NCBI GenBank assembly: GCA_027023165.1
Contig: JALVWX010000102.1
Span: 14,679 to 39,107 of the forward strand
Length of the DNA stretch: 24,429 bases
DNA from: Thermococcus sp.
GTDB taxonomy: Archaea; Methanobacteriota_B; Thermococci; Thermococcales; Thermococcaceae
Direction of reading: 5' to 3'
Shown here: one piece after another, positions 7,144 through 14,774 of the stretch
Numbering within the stretch: position 1 is the stretch's first letter
Layout: each line of letters starts with the position of its first letter
Notes under the pieces: model-generated
The model's input: only the letters and a program-made list of their open reading frames with translations
Database searches by the model: none
Told to the model about the DNA's origin: nothing
Position numbers and translations under genes: made by a program

Positions 7144-8294
7144 ACGTCCTCACCCGATTCGATTTCGAGCGCGGGCATTCCGCGGTATGTGGTGAACGTT
7201 CCATAGGCCGTTACCGTCTCGTTCGTCCTCAGAGAAACGCCGAGGGATTTTCTAAGCTTCAGGAGAACCCAGCAGTTCCCATCGGTGACGTTGGCCAAAC
7301 CGAAGCCGTTCCCATAGAGTTTTACCCACGCAACGGTTCCGCTTATCCTGGCCAGCTTTCCCGGGGAAAAACCGCATATTCCGTTGGGCAGTTCCTCCCT
7401 GCTCTCCCGGATCGCGCAGTTCAGGCAGAGCATCGAGGACTTCCTCACGAGTGCCTCAAAGCGGACGGTGTCCCCCCTGAGGGCCTTGAATCCAATCAGC
7501 CTCAGCTTCGTGCAGTTCAGCCTCAGCGAGGACTTTCCCACATTGACCACCGTGCATGTGCCCTCCGCTATCTCACCGATCCTGACTTCCTCGACTGGGA
7601 CTCTGGGAGCGCTTCCGACGATGGTGAGGTCATCGGGAGAATCGACGAGGAGTGAGGGCATCGAATAGCGCCTGAAGATGCCGAGTACCTTAACCTTCAC
7701 CCCCGGTTTCAGTTTGAGACCATATGGAAGGTAAAGGGCAATTTCGGCACTCCCATTCCAGAGGACGGTTTTCCTGCCCGAGTAGAGGATTACCCCCTCA
7801 GCCTGCCAGGGCATGCCGTCTTCTGGTTGCTTGAGTGGCTTCATCTTTGAAAAGGCCACGGGGTAGAACCTTCCATGGTAGAAGAGTCCTTTGACGTTAA
7901 CCATGTCCCCCTTTGAGGCGTTCAGGAAAAAAGCAAGCTTGATTCTCTTTCCCGAACCCGGAACGAGGAGGTAGTAACCCCTCGAAGGCCAGTAGAAGCC
8001 CCTGATGTTGAGGGTGGGGAAGAGGGGAGGCGATGGTCTGACGCGCTTTGGCCTCATCCTCAAGCCTGATGGGGTGTTGAAAACGCTCCCGGTAACGTTG
8101 TACACTCCTCCGGGCTTCAGTTTCGCGTAGACGCCGATGCTTTCGCTCCCGTTGGTCAGGACGGAGAAGCCGTCCGAGGAGTAAACGCAGAGGCCCACAA
8201 ACGACTCGTTAGTGGGTTTGTCAATCCTCGCGAGGATCGAGAAAACGAGGATGATTCCAACAGCTAGGAGGGAGAGCTTCCGTTTATCAGTCAT
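7125..8294 (-). CDS. Membrane-anchored exported protein with OB-fold-like repeats and cysteines
   Basis: A 389-residue protein with one N-terminal membrane segment (residues 6-22, LSLLAVGIILVFSILAR) and a large outer domain. The outer part shows several similar strands of the type VKVLGIFRRYSMPSLLVDSPDDL and VTAYGTFTTYRGMPALEIESGEDV, with matching VNVKGLFYHGRFYPVAFS and ISGTVAWVKLYGNG. This G-x-F/V pattern recalls OB-fold repeats seen in some exported proteins. About ten cysteines lie in the C-terminal half, partly paired (LCLNC, VCSGNC), suggesting disulphides or metal binding. It overlaps the TctA-like gene by 19 bases, so the two are likely made together. CTTTTTAAAG at 8315-8324 sits at the leaderless distance from ATG 8294. 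I cannot assign a function; the OB-fold call is by eye and tentative. Confidence 0.65.
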   Translation of the reverse strand: MTDKRKLSLLAVGIILVFSILARIDKPTNESFVGLCVYSSDGFSVLTNGSESIGVYAKLKPGGVYNVTGSVFNTPSGLRMRPKRVRPSPPLFPTLNIRGFYWPSRGYYLLVPGSGKRIKLAFFLNASKGDMVNVKGLFYHGRFYPVAFSKMKPLKQPEDGMPWQAEGVILYSGRKTVLWNGSAEIALYLPYGLKLKPGVKVKVLGIFRRYSMPSLLVDSPDDLTIVGSAPRVPVEEVRIGEIAEGTCTVVNVGKSSLRLNCTKLRLIGFKALRGDTVRFEALVRKSSMLCLNCAIRESREELPNGICGFSPGKLARISGTVAWVKLYGNGFGLANVTDGNCWVLLKLRKSLGVSLRTNETVTAYGTFTTYRGMPALEIESGEDVCSGNC

Positions 8295-8313
8295 GAGGGA
8301 AGATAACCACTAA

Positions 8314-8325
8314 CCTTTAAAAAGG
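8314..8325 (-). promoter_or_regulatory. Palindromic TATA box for the exported-protein/TctA-like operon
   Basis: CCTTTTTAAAGG (minus strand) is centred about 25 bases ahead of the ATG at 8294, the distance expected for a leaderless transcript. It lies in the 54-base gap after the stop codon of the upstream ATPase gene, so the two-gene unit 8294-6010 probably has its own promoter. Confidence 0.5.
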
Positions 8326-8348
8326 TTACTCCATGAAAGAATAAGAAG

Positions 8349-9095
8349 TCAGTAGACCTCGCCGCTTGGATAGACGACTATGCCCTCCTCAGTTATCTCG
8401 AAGGGGTACTTCTTCATCGAGTGCTTCGTTTCACGCATCTTCCTTATGAGCAGGTAGCGCTTAAGCTCGACCTCCTTCTCAACGAAGTCCAGGAGAACAA
8501 CGCCCCTCGCCACGTATTCCTCTATTCCATACCGGCTGATTTTCCCCCTGGAGGGATCAGGGGCCTCGGTCGTGAGTATCGAGACAACGCCCATCTCAAG
8601 GAGTATCGTGTTGAGCTGAAGGAGAACCTCTCTTATCTTCGACTCCTCCTGGAGGCGGAACGCTATCGATGGAATCGAATCAATGACTAATCTCTTTGCA
8701 TCGATGGCCTTCACCACGCGGTAGATGTAGCGGAGGAAGTCCTCCGTGTTGAGGTTGCCCTCAAGAACGTACTGCTCCTCGGAGGGAAGACCAACGACCG
8801 CGCTGACGCCGTCAACTATCGCGAGCTTTCTCTCCCTTTCAAGGCGCTCGAAGTCCCACCCGAACGCCCTCATCTCCTTCCTGAGGTCCTGCGCCCTCTC
8901 CTCGAGGGTAACTATGACCGCAGGCTCGTTGTACTCTGCTGCACCTTTATAAGCGAACTGAACGGCAAAAGTGGTCTTACCGCTTCCCGTGGGACCGGTG
9001 ACAAGGACGGTAGTTCCCTTAGGGAACCCACCCTGGATTAAATCATCGAACCCAGGGATACCACTTTTCACCCTCTCTACATAATATCTCTCCAT
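8349..9095 (-). CDS. KaiC/Rad55-like RecA-superfamily ATPase
   Basis: A 248-residue single-domain ATPase. Walker A is GPTGSGKTT (residues 34-42), the catalytic Glu-Glu pair follows strand 2 (VTLEE, 63-66), and Walker B is RLVIDS (135-140). The opening ERVKSGIPGFDDLIQGGFPKG (in two parts) is the standard start of KaiC-domain proteins. It is one KaiC domain, half the size of cyanobacterial KaiC. Archaeal genomes carry many such paralogues; some are signalling or gene-regulatory ATPases, others relate to Rad55 recombination mediators. Nothing in the sequence selects among these. GGGTGAT six bases ahead of ATG 9095 supports the start. The gene is divergent from the primase genes and shares with them the 13-base leader element described at 9104-9231. 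Confidence 0.85.
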   Translation of the reverse strand: MERYYVERVKSGIPGFDDLIQGGFPKGTTVLVTGPTGSGKTTFAVQFAYKGAAEYNEPAVIVTLEERAQDLRKEMRAFGWDFERLERERKLAIVDGVSAVVGLPSEEQYVLEGNLNTEDFLRYIYRVVKAIDAKRLVIDSIPSIAFRLQEESKIREVLLQLNTILLEMGVVSILTTEAPDPSRGKISRYGIEEYVARGVVLLDFVEKEVELKRYLLIRKMRETKHSMKKYPFEITEEGIVVYPSGEVY

Positions 9096-9103
9096 TTAAA
9101 TCA

Positions 9104-9231
9104 CCCTTGAGCGTTAGTCTGTGAACACTGCCCGACTGCTTCACTCTAATATTATTTCTGGAGGGGAAAGAATATAAAACTTTTGGAATTTCGGCCAGAG
9201 TTATTCATGAAGAATGGATAACGCTCAAGGG
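9104..9231. repeat. 13-base inverted repeat flanking a divergent promoter
   Basis: CCCTTGAGCGTTA at 9104-9116 is matched exactly by TAACGCTCAAGGG at 9219-9231. The midpoint (about 9167) is close to a TATA-like element at 9171-9179 that can be read both ways. Each divergent transcript would therefore carry the same sequence, TAACGCTCAAGGG, in its 5' leader. On the minus strand the element runs directly into the ribosome binding site of the KaiC-like gene. Confidence 0.75.
9171..9179. promoter_or_regulatory. TATA-like element between the KaiC-like gene and priL
   Basis: On the plus strand AATATAAAA, on the minus strand TTTTATATT. Minus-strand transcription would start near 9150 and give a leader of about 55 bases for the KaiC-like gene. 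Plus-strand use would give a leader of about 130 bases for priL. A nearer priL promoter around 9283-9291 (GTTTTTCTA) is an alternative. Confidence 0.4.
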
Positions 9232-9330
9232 AGTCCTCAACAGTCGGAAGATGCCCCGAAATGATGGATGGCTCCGGCAAAACGTTTTTCTAATGCCTGC
9301 CCCATATTAAACCATCCGGGTGAGGCTGAA

Positions 9331-10563
9331 ATGTTGGATCCGTTTGGCAGAAAGGCCAGAAAAATCGTGAGCGAGGAGTTTGGTGGTATAACCGAGCTGC
9401 TCTCAATCATCCCGTCTTACGTTGATGTTGACTCTGCCCTGAGCAGGGTGAACTGGCTTGACTCTAAGAGGCCTCCAGTGGAAGTCGTTGAGATGGACGA
9501 CATCCGCGATCTGCTGACGTTCTACGCGCTCCTCGGTGCCCTCGCGTTTTCTCCCTACGGCATCGAGATGGAGCTTGTTAGGGAGGCCAACTCGAGGATT
9601 TACCTGGAGAGGATAAAGCGAGCCGGATCACTCGAGGACACTTCTGTGCCGCTGGAGGGGGTCAAGGGTGATGAGGTACCTGAAAGGGACAGGACGATCC
9701 TTGAGAGAACCCACTACCGTGAGATGTCAGAAGAGGAGAGACGGAGGCTTCGCCTGTCGTACAAGATTCGCCTGGAGGATTTTCTCCGGCTCTGGGACGG
9801 CTCCCTCAAGGAGGTCTACGTGAGTAAGGGATACGCGTACGTCACTGAGGGGCAGGCGCTGGAACTGTGGAAGCACGCCTTTGAGAGGAACTTTGAGAGG
9901 GCGGTTAACCTTCTCTACGAGGTCCGCGATGAACTTCCCGGCTTCTACAGGGAACTCTACAACGGGCTTGGAGAACTTGCGAGGGAGCACTTCAAGGAGA
10001 GGCTTGAGAGAATGGGAGGCGCCAAAGCCGGGCCGCTCCGCTTCGACCTCTTCCCGCCGTGCGTTAAGACGGCCCTCGGCGGCGTCCCCTCGGGCCTGAG
10101 GAACTACGCGATAACGGTGTTGCTGACGAGCTTCCTGAGCTACGCGCGTCTCTGCCCCAATCCTCCCAGGAGGGACGTCCGCGTTAAGGACTGCGTTGAG
10201 AGCCTCGATGTCATCGAGAGGGAGATACTCCCCGTCATCATCGAGGCAGGAAACAGATGCAAGCCGCCCCTCTTCGAGGACCAGCCCCACGAGATAAAGA
10301 ACATCTGGTACCACCTCGGATTCGGCCTCACCGACAGGCCAAGCCTCGAAGACAGCGGGAATTCGCCCTGGTACTTCCCCCCCAACTGCTCCAAGATACG
10401 GGCCAACGCGCCCGAGCTGTGCAAGCCCGACAGGGACTGCAGGAACATCAAGAACCCCCTGACCTATTATCTCAGGAAGCTCTACCTTGAGAGCAGACGG
10501 GGGAATCGGGGAGAAGGACAGGACGAGAACTCCAAAGGGGGAGGAGGTGAGGGGGATGAGTGA
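9331..10563 (+). CDS. priL: DNA primase large subunit PriL
   Basis: The 410-residue regulatory subunit of the archaeal/eukaryotic-type primase, which with PriS makes primers for DNA replication. The C-terminal domain has the four conserved cysteines that hold a 4Fe-4S cluster: Cys244 (FPPC), Cys353 (PPNC), Cys364 and Cys370 (LCKPDRDC). The conserved WYFPPNC and the HLGFGLTD stretch are also typical. The last 20 residues are a Gly/Glu-rich tail coinciding with the ribosome binding site of the next gene. The ATG at 9331 follows GGGTGAGG with a proper spacer; the longer reading from 9268 has no such site and adds a Cys/Lys-rich segment unlike the family. The reading overlaps priS by eight bases, so the subunits are translationally coupled. 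Confidence 0.96.
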   Translation: MLDPFGRKARKIVSEEFGGITELLSIIPSYVDVDSALSRVNWLDSKRPPVEVVEMDDIRDLLTFYALLGALAFSPYGIEMELVREANSRIYLERIKRAGSLEDTSVPLEGVKGDEVPERDRTILERTHYREMSEEERRRLRLSYKIRLEDFLRLWDGSLKEVYVSKGYAYVTEGQALELWKHAFERNFERAVNLLYEVRDELPGFYRELYNGLGELAREHFKERLERMGGAKAGPLRFDLFPPCVKTALGGVPSGLRNYAITVLLTSFLSYARLCPNPPRRDVRVKDCVESLDVIEREILPVIIEAGNRCKPPLFEDQPHEIKNIWYHLGFGLTDRPSLEDSGNSPWYFPPNCSKIRANAPELCKPDRDCRNIKNPLTYYLRKLYLESRRGNRGEGQDENSKGGGGEGDE

Positions 10564-11599
10564 CCTCTTCAGGGAGGCAACGAAGGCCGAGCGCTCCAGC
10601 TATTACAAGAAAGAATGGAGTACGAAGAAACTGCCGAAGTTCATAGTTGAGACGCTTGAGAACAGGGAGTTCGGCTTCGACCATACCGGCGAGGGGCCGA
10701 GCGACAGGAAGAACGTCTTCCTCGACGTCCGCGATCTGGAGGACTACGTGAAAGCAACCGCCCCCTACGCGATGTTCTCCAGCGTGGCCCTCTACGAGAA
10801 CCCCCGCGAGATGGAGGGATGGCTTGGAGCGGAGCTTGTCTTCGACATAGACGCCAAGGACCTGCCGCTGAGAAGATGCCAGAACCTCCACGAGCACGGT
10901 AAGGTGTGCCCCATCTGTCTTGAGGATGCAAAGGAACTCGCGAGGGACACGCTAGTCATCCTGAAGGAAGACTTTGGCTTTGAAAAGGTTCACGTGATAT
11001 ACTCCGGCAGGGGGTACCACATCAGGGTTCTCGATGACTGGGCGATGGAGCTTGACGGGAAGGCGAGGGAGAGGGTTCTCTCTTACATCAGCGCCGCGGA
11101 GGAGATAACCTTCGAGGACATCAGGAGCAGAAGGATAATGCTCTCCTCCGGCTACCACAGGGTCTTCCGCCTCCGCTTCGGCTACTTCATAAGGAGGGCC
11201 AACGCAAACCACCTCCTCAATATTGGACTCAACAAATCTCAGGTGGAACGGCTCTTGGAGAACCGTGAGGAGATATACGAGAACTTCGTTAGGAGGGGTC
11301 TCCTGACTGCTTTTCCCCAGGGGGTAGGGTACAGGAGCCTCACGAAGCTCTTCGCACTCTCGAGCACCTTCTCAAAGGCCTACTTCGACGGCAGGGTTAC
11401 CGTTGACGTCAAGAGGATTCTGCGCGTCCCATCAAGCTTACACTCGAAGGTCGGCCTCGTGACGACCTACATCGGGCCGGATGAAAGAAAGCTGGAGCGC
11501 TTCGACCCTCTCCGGGACGCGGTTCCGGAGTTCCGAAGGAAAGAGGTTGAGGAGGCTTACAAAAAATGGCGCGAGGAGCACGGGGATGATGAATGGTAA
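10556..11599 (+). CDS. priS: DNA primase catalytic small subunit PriS
   Basis: A 347-residue catalytic subunit of the archaeal primase, working with PriL at the replication fork. The active-site motif VFDID gives Asp97 and Asp99 as metal ligands; a third Asp is expected in the C-terminal part near residue 282 (VTVDVKR). The zinc knuckle is seen as Cys108, a His at 112 or 114, Cys118 and Cys121 (RRCQNLHEHGKVCPIC). SGRGYHIRV near residues 145-153 is the nucleotide-binding signature. The start ATG at 10556 lies inside the end of priL and has a very strong purine-rich site, GGAGGAGGTGAGGGGG, ahead of it. The 3' end overlaps the start of the DMT exporter by 14 bases, giving a three-gene overlapping set. 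Confidence 0.97.
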   Translation: MSDLFREATKAERSSYYKKEWSTKKLPKFIVETLENREFGFDHTGEGPSDRKNVFLDVRDLEDYVKATAPYAMFSSVALYENPREMEGWLGAELVFDIDAKDLPLRRCQNLHEHGKVCPICLEDAKELARDTLVILKEDFGFEKVHVIYSGRGYHIRVLDDWAMELDGKARERVLSYISAAEEITFEDIRSRRIMLSSGYHRVFRLRFGYFIRRANANHLLNIGLNKSQVERLLENREEIYENFVRRGLLTAFPQGVGYRSLTKLFALSSTFSKAYFDGRVTVDVKRILRVPSSLHSKVGLVTTYIGPDERKLERFDPLRDAVPEFRRKEVEEAYKKWREEHGDDEW

Positions 11600-12434
11600 G
11601 GTTAAAATAGCAAGTGCGATGCTCATCTGGGGGAGCGTTGGAATCTTCGCGAGGTTCTCCGGGCTTTCCGGAACGGGTGTGGCGTTCGCGAGGGTTTCCC
11701 TCGGCGCGCTCCTTCTCCTTGTGGTAGTGGGCCTTTTTGAGCGGGAGAAGCTGGGGAAAATCCCTGGGCTGGTAGGAGAGAGGTGGAAGTCCCTCCTCGG
11801 CCTAGGTGTCGCCCTGGCCCTCAACTGGGCGTTCCTCTTCACGGCCTTCAACTACACGAGCATAGCGAACGCGGTCCTCGTCTACTACACGGCGCCAATA
11901 TTGGCAACGCTCATCTCCTGGCGCTTCCTGGGGGAGAGGATCTCCGGTAAAAGGTGGGCGCTCATAGGCCTTGCCTTCCTCGGGCTGGCACTGATAATAA
12001 GCGGCCAGAAGCTCAGTCTCGACGATAGAGACTTTGTTGGGATAATCCTGGCCTTCATAGCGGCCCTCTTCTACGCGCTCATCCCGAACTTTGGCAGGTT
12101 CCTTCGGGACGTTGATGGGAAGCTTCTAACGCTCCTCCAGCTAACTATAGCGTCCCTTGTTCTTCTTCCCTTCGTGGCCGTCCAGGGAACCGGAGAGCCG
12201 GTTTGGTGGGCTATCCTGGTTTTAGTGGCGGTTCACACCGTCCTTGCGCTTTTCCTCTACATGGACGGCCTCAAAACGGTGGAGGTGAACGAAGCCGCTC
12301 TGCTTAGCTATCTGGATCCGCTGAGCGCCATAGTCTACGCCTTCCTGGTCTTCGGCGAGACTCCAGGGGTAACCACGGCAATCGGGGGTGCTCTCATACT
12401 CCTCGCTTCCGCTTTGGACGTTCTGGGAAGGTGA
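11586..12434 (+). CDS. EamA-family (DMT superfamily) transporter
   Basis: A 282-residue inner-membrane protein with about ten membrane helices in two EamA repeats. The first repeat opens with VKIASAMLIWGSVGIFARFSG (in two parts) and includes NWAFLFTAFNYTSIANAVLVYYTAPI; the second ends with EAALLSYLDPLSAIVYAFLVFGE, all hallmark segments of drug/metabolite exporters of the RhaT/YdcZ type. The substrate is unknown; relatives export amino acids or other metabolites. The start is ATG 11586 (or ATG 11589) within the last codons of priS. Coupling to the primase genes is probably positional, not functional. Its TGA stop touches the 3' end of the convergent RNase P RNA. A second EamA protein lies at 16720-17580. 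Confidence 0.88.
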   Translation: MMNGKVKIASAMLIWGSVGIFARFSGLSGTGVAFARVSLGALLLLVVVGLFEREKLGKIPGLVGERWKSLLGLGVALALNWAFLFTAFNYTSIANAVLVYYTAPILATLISWRFLGERISGKRWALIGLAFLGLALIISGQKLSLDDRDFVGIILAFIAALFYALIPNFGRFLRDVDGKLLTLLQLTIASLVLLPFVAVQGTGEPVWWAILVLVAVHTVLALFLYMDGLKTVEVNEAALLSYLDPLSAIVYAFLVFGETPGVTTAIGGALILLASALDVLGR

Positions 12435-12759
12435 GGCGAGGGGGCCGTAGCCCGCCTTCTGTCTCAAGGGGACATTCGACTGAGCGGCCTACCACGGGGC
12501 TCGCACCGGGAACTCATCGCCCCTCCCTCGGCCTTGCACCCCGCGGGACGGCCGTTTCACCGCATCCCCCGGGATTGTCTGCGGGTTAGCTCGGTGCCCG
12601 TCGCCGGGCCCTTCGCACGCGTCATCCACATCCCCCGGGGGCCGTGTCGTTTCTGCGCCGTTGCCCTCCCTCTCGGGAGGTGCCTTGCGGCACCGCGGCC
12701 CCGGTGCGGTGGGCGGAACTTCCTCGGGAGTGCCCCGGGAGTCCCCGATCCCCTCGCCT
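12434..12759 (-). ncRNA. rnpB: RNase P RNA, archaeal type
   Basis: The RNA component of the tRNA 5'-processing ribozyme. The ends pair as helix P1: AGGCGAGGGG at 12759-12750 with CCCCTCGCCT at 12443-12434 (minus-strand sense). The near-universal 3' core sequence ACAGAAGGCGGGCTA is at 12462-12448, and the 5' core with GAGGAAGTTCCGCCCACCGC lies at 12726-12707. The length, about 326 bases, is normal for archaeal type A RNA. The high G+C content fits a hyperthermophile. The TATA box at 12781-12789 predicts a transcript start at about 12760, matching the 5' end of P1. The exact ends may differ by a few bases. ORFs drawn across this stretch on either strand are spurious. Confidence 0.96.
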
Positions 12760-12780
12760 GTGGATACTATTGAGCGGGAG

Positions 12781-12789
12781 GATAAAAAG
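12781..12789 (-). promoter_or_regulatory. TATA box of the RNase P RNA gene
   Basis: The minus strand reads CTTTTTATC, with its centre about 25 bases ahead of 12760, the 5' end deduced from helix P1. The box sits in the 37-base gap after the stop codon of the surface-protein gene. The T run could also help to end the upstream transcript. Confidence 0.65.
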
Positions 12790-12796
12790 GTTGGGG

Positions 12797-14452
12797 CTAC
12801 CTCTTTGGCAGCCCATTCATCTCCTTGAACTCGGGCCTTTTGGGCCTCTTGAACCTTCCGAGGGGCGAGCGCCTCTTTGGTCTGGAGCGGGCACGCTTTT
12901 TCTTTCTCGGTTTTCTGGTTCTCTGAAGATAGTACCACGCACCGGCGGAAACCGCCAGCAGGATGCCGGCGAGCGCAACTGCCCACCACATCTGTGAACC
13001 GCCTCCCTCAGGGGTGGTGTTTGTGGAAGTTGTGGTGGTCGTGGAGGTGGGACTGGATTGCCCGGCCGTCGTGCTGGTCGCGCCTGTGGAAGTTGTGGTG
13101 GTCGTGGGGGGAGAGGGCAGGGGGACGCTTACCGTCCCCTTTTTCCTGTCCCAGACCCGCCCCCACGCAAAGAGCGCAAATGAGTAGCTCACGTTTTTCC
13201 CTTCTGGGAGCTGGAATTTCATGTTCAGGGTTTTCTCCCCCGGGGGAATCTCCAGTGTTATCGTGTCGAGATACAGGCTTTTTCCGTCGGAGGAGAGGTT
13301 GTATACGAGCTTTCCGTTTAAAGTACGCCCCTCGGGATTGGCAAGGATAACGCTGAATTCCACCAGGTTTCCATGAAGGGCGTAGCTCACGTTCTTCAGG
13401 CTGGGTGGGGAGAGCACCCTGTAAGAAACTTCGGCTCTCCCAATGGTTCTGTTCCCGTAGCTCAGTATCAGGTCGGCTGTTGCATTCCCCGGCCTCTCGG
13501 TGGGCAGTTTAATCCTCAGCACAGAGGTTCCCGGGGTTACCGAAACTTTCTTCCTCCATTCGATTGTGACGTTGTGAACCTTCACCTCCACGCTTAGGTT
13601 CATGTCTATGCTCCTGACTGAGAGCACGGTTAGGTACGCCTCGTTTTCCTCCCCTGGAATCACCTCCTCCTGCTTCACGGAGGCGGCCAGCACCGAGACC
13701 CCAAACTTAACTGGAAAGTCCTTTGAGTACGTAAAGGTTCCCCCTGGGTATTTCGCGGTGTACCTGACCCTGTATGTCCCCTCGGGGAGGTCGTAGCCCA
13801 CGGGGATCCGGAACCGTATAAGCGCATCGCCAGGTTCTATGGTGACCTTCTTGTCATCCCGGAAGTAGACCTTTCCAGAGCGGCTTAGCTCGACGCTTGC
13901 ATTCACCCCAACTGGCCTGTGACCGAGGTTTTTGACGTTGGAAAAGAGGGCTATCGTCTGACCGTTCAGTGCGTAAGGGGAATCGGGGTTTTCAACGACG
14001 TACGCCCTTGCGATTCCAAACTGAAGCGGGTGCTCTATTACGTGGAGCGGAACGGCGACCTGGAGGATGTGGTAGCTTGAGTCGCCGGATACAACAGCTA
14101 GAAACCTGAGGTAGAGGATGTAGTCGCCGCCTTTTATGCCGCTCGGGCATGTGAGATTGTAGCTGAGCACGATCCCCGTTTTTGGACTCCAGTCTGATAT
14201 GGTTTTTGGGAACACCGTCAGGTTGAAGCCCTGGATGGTGTTTCCCCTTTCATCCTCGACCCAGAAACGTTGATAACCTGCTATTCTGTAGGTTATTGCG
14301 CCGTGATTGACCAGTGTTATCGTTCCGGAGCTGTAATCCCCGGCCAGAACCGTTATCCCGCCTTCGGCTTTAATCGGGGAAGACAGTGCGAGAACCGGTG
14401 AGACAGCGAGCAGAATGAGGGCTATGACCAGAGGGACTGTTACCTTCTCCAT
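12797..14452 (-). CDS. Cell-surface protein with Ig-like domains, Thr-rich stalk and C-terminal membrane anchor
   Basis: A 551-residue protein that I cannot assign to a named family. Residues 1-23 are a signal peptide (EKVTVPLVIALILLAVSPVLA). The outer region, about residues 25-440, is all beta strand and holds three or four units resembling Ig/CARDB-type domains, with repeated PEGTYRVRYTAKYPGG- and PGTSVLRIKLP-like segments and many Asn-X-Ser/Thr sites. A Thr/Ser/Pro-rich stalk follows (about 443-480), then one membrane helix (WWAVALAGILLAVSAGAWYY) and a very basic cytoplasmic tail of about 45 residues (KKKRARSRPKRR). It is not a CGP-type sorting signal. ATG 14452 is chosen, not the TTG at 14485, because GGTGGGAGAG lies just ahead and a TATA box fits. 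A structural or binding role at the envelope is inferred. Confidence 0.8.
   Translation of the reverse strand: MEKVTVPLVIALILLAVSPVLALSSPIKAEGGITVLAGDYSSGTITLVNHGAITYRIAGYQRFWVEDERGNTIQGFNLTVFPKTISDWSPKTGIVLSYNLTCPSGIKGGDYILYLRFLAVVSGDSSYHILQVAVPLHVIEHPLQFGIARAYVVENPDSPYALNGQTIALFSNVKNLGHRPVGVNASVELSRSGKVYFRDDKKVTIEPGDALIRFRIPVGYDLPEGTYRVRYTAKYPGGTFTYSKDFPVKFGVSVLAASVKQEEVIPGEENEAYLTVLSVRSIDMNLSVEVKVHNVTIEWRKKVSVTPGTSVLRIKLPTERPGNATADLILSYGNRTIGRAEVSYRVLSPPSLKNVSYALHGNLVEFSVILANPEGRTLNGKLVYNLSSDGKSLYLDTITLEIPPGEKTLNMKFQLPEGKNVSYSFALFAWGRVWDRKKGTVSVPLPSPPTTTTTSTGATSTTAGQSSPTSTTTTTSTNTTPEGGGSQMWWAVALAGILLAVSAGAWYYLQRTRKPRKKKRARSRPKRRSPLGRFKRPKRPEFKEMNGLPKR
13022..13107 (-). repeat. In-phase direct repeat in the Thr-rich stalk
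   Basis: A 23-base stretch at 13022-13044 recurs exactly at 13085-13107, a shift of 63 bases or 21 codons. It encodes the Thr/Ser runs on both sides of the stalk in the surface protein. The shift keeps the frame, so stalk length can change by slippage or recombination without breaking the gene. Confidence 0.8.
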
Positions 14453-14456
14453 GCTC

Positions 14457-14491
14457 TCCCACCGTATAACGTTGTCCTTTCTCAATATAAA
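14457..14491 (-). promoter_or_regulatory. Promoter and ribosome binding site of the surface-protein gene
   Basis: The minus strand has TTTATATTG at 14491-14483, and 20 bases further GGTGGGA at 14463-14457, five to six bases ahead of ATG 14452. Transcription would start near 14463. This excludes the longer reading from TTG 14485, whose start lies in the TATA box. Confidence 0.55.
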
Positions 14492-14492
14492 C

Positions 14493-14774
14493 CTACCTTC
14501 CCGCCACGATCAGAAACGCCCCCACCAATGATAATCCAGTGGAGAACACCATCATCAGCCTGTATGCGAGCAGATGGGAGACGTGGGGTCTGATTATCAA
14601 GCCCAGAACTGTCAGCATAAGCCCGTAGACCAGGGCGAATATTCCGAGTGCTATATCAATCGGCAGTCTAACTATTATCAGGAGGCCGAGTATCGCCCCC
14701 GCCAGAACGGTAACGTGGGGAACCGTGAATGCCAGGTAGTCCCTGAACACCCTCATGTCCTCGTCCATATCCAT
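14493..14774 (-). CDS. Small three-helix membrane protein, unknown function
   Basis: A 93-residue protein with three predicted membrane segments: HVTVLAGAILGLLIIVRL, DIALGIFALVYGLMLTVLGL and a C-terminal YRLMMVFSTGLSLVGAFLIV. A short acidic N-terminus (MDMDEDMR) precedes them. I recognise no family. The ATG at 14774 overlaps the stop of the UPF0216 gene as TGATG, with GGAG ahead, so it is translationally coupled to that gene; an in-frame GTG at 14777 is possible. Only 40 bases separate its stop from the start of the surface-protein gene, and these hold that gene's own promoter. A role linked to UPF0216 is suggested only by the overlap. Confidence 0.75.
   Translation of the reverse strand: MDMDEDMRVFRDYLAFTVPHVTVLAGAILGLLIIVRLPIDIALGIFALVYGLMLTVLGLIIRPHVSHLLAYRLMMVFSTGLSLVGAFLIVAGR

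Noticed and set aside
9251..9310. 19-codon ORF in the long priL leader
   Set aside because: No convincing ribosome binding site and too short to judge; priL may also start transcription downstream of it.
12489..12989. ORFs on both strands over the RNase P RNA
   Set aside because: The stretch is a structured RNA with matching core motifs; open frames arise from its high G+C content.
12797..12990. CGP-CTERM sorting signal at the end of the surface protein
   Set aside because: There is no Cys-Gly-Pro before the membrane helix and the basic tail is about 45 residues long; it is an ordinary membrane anchor.
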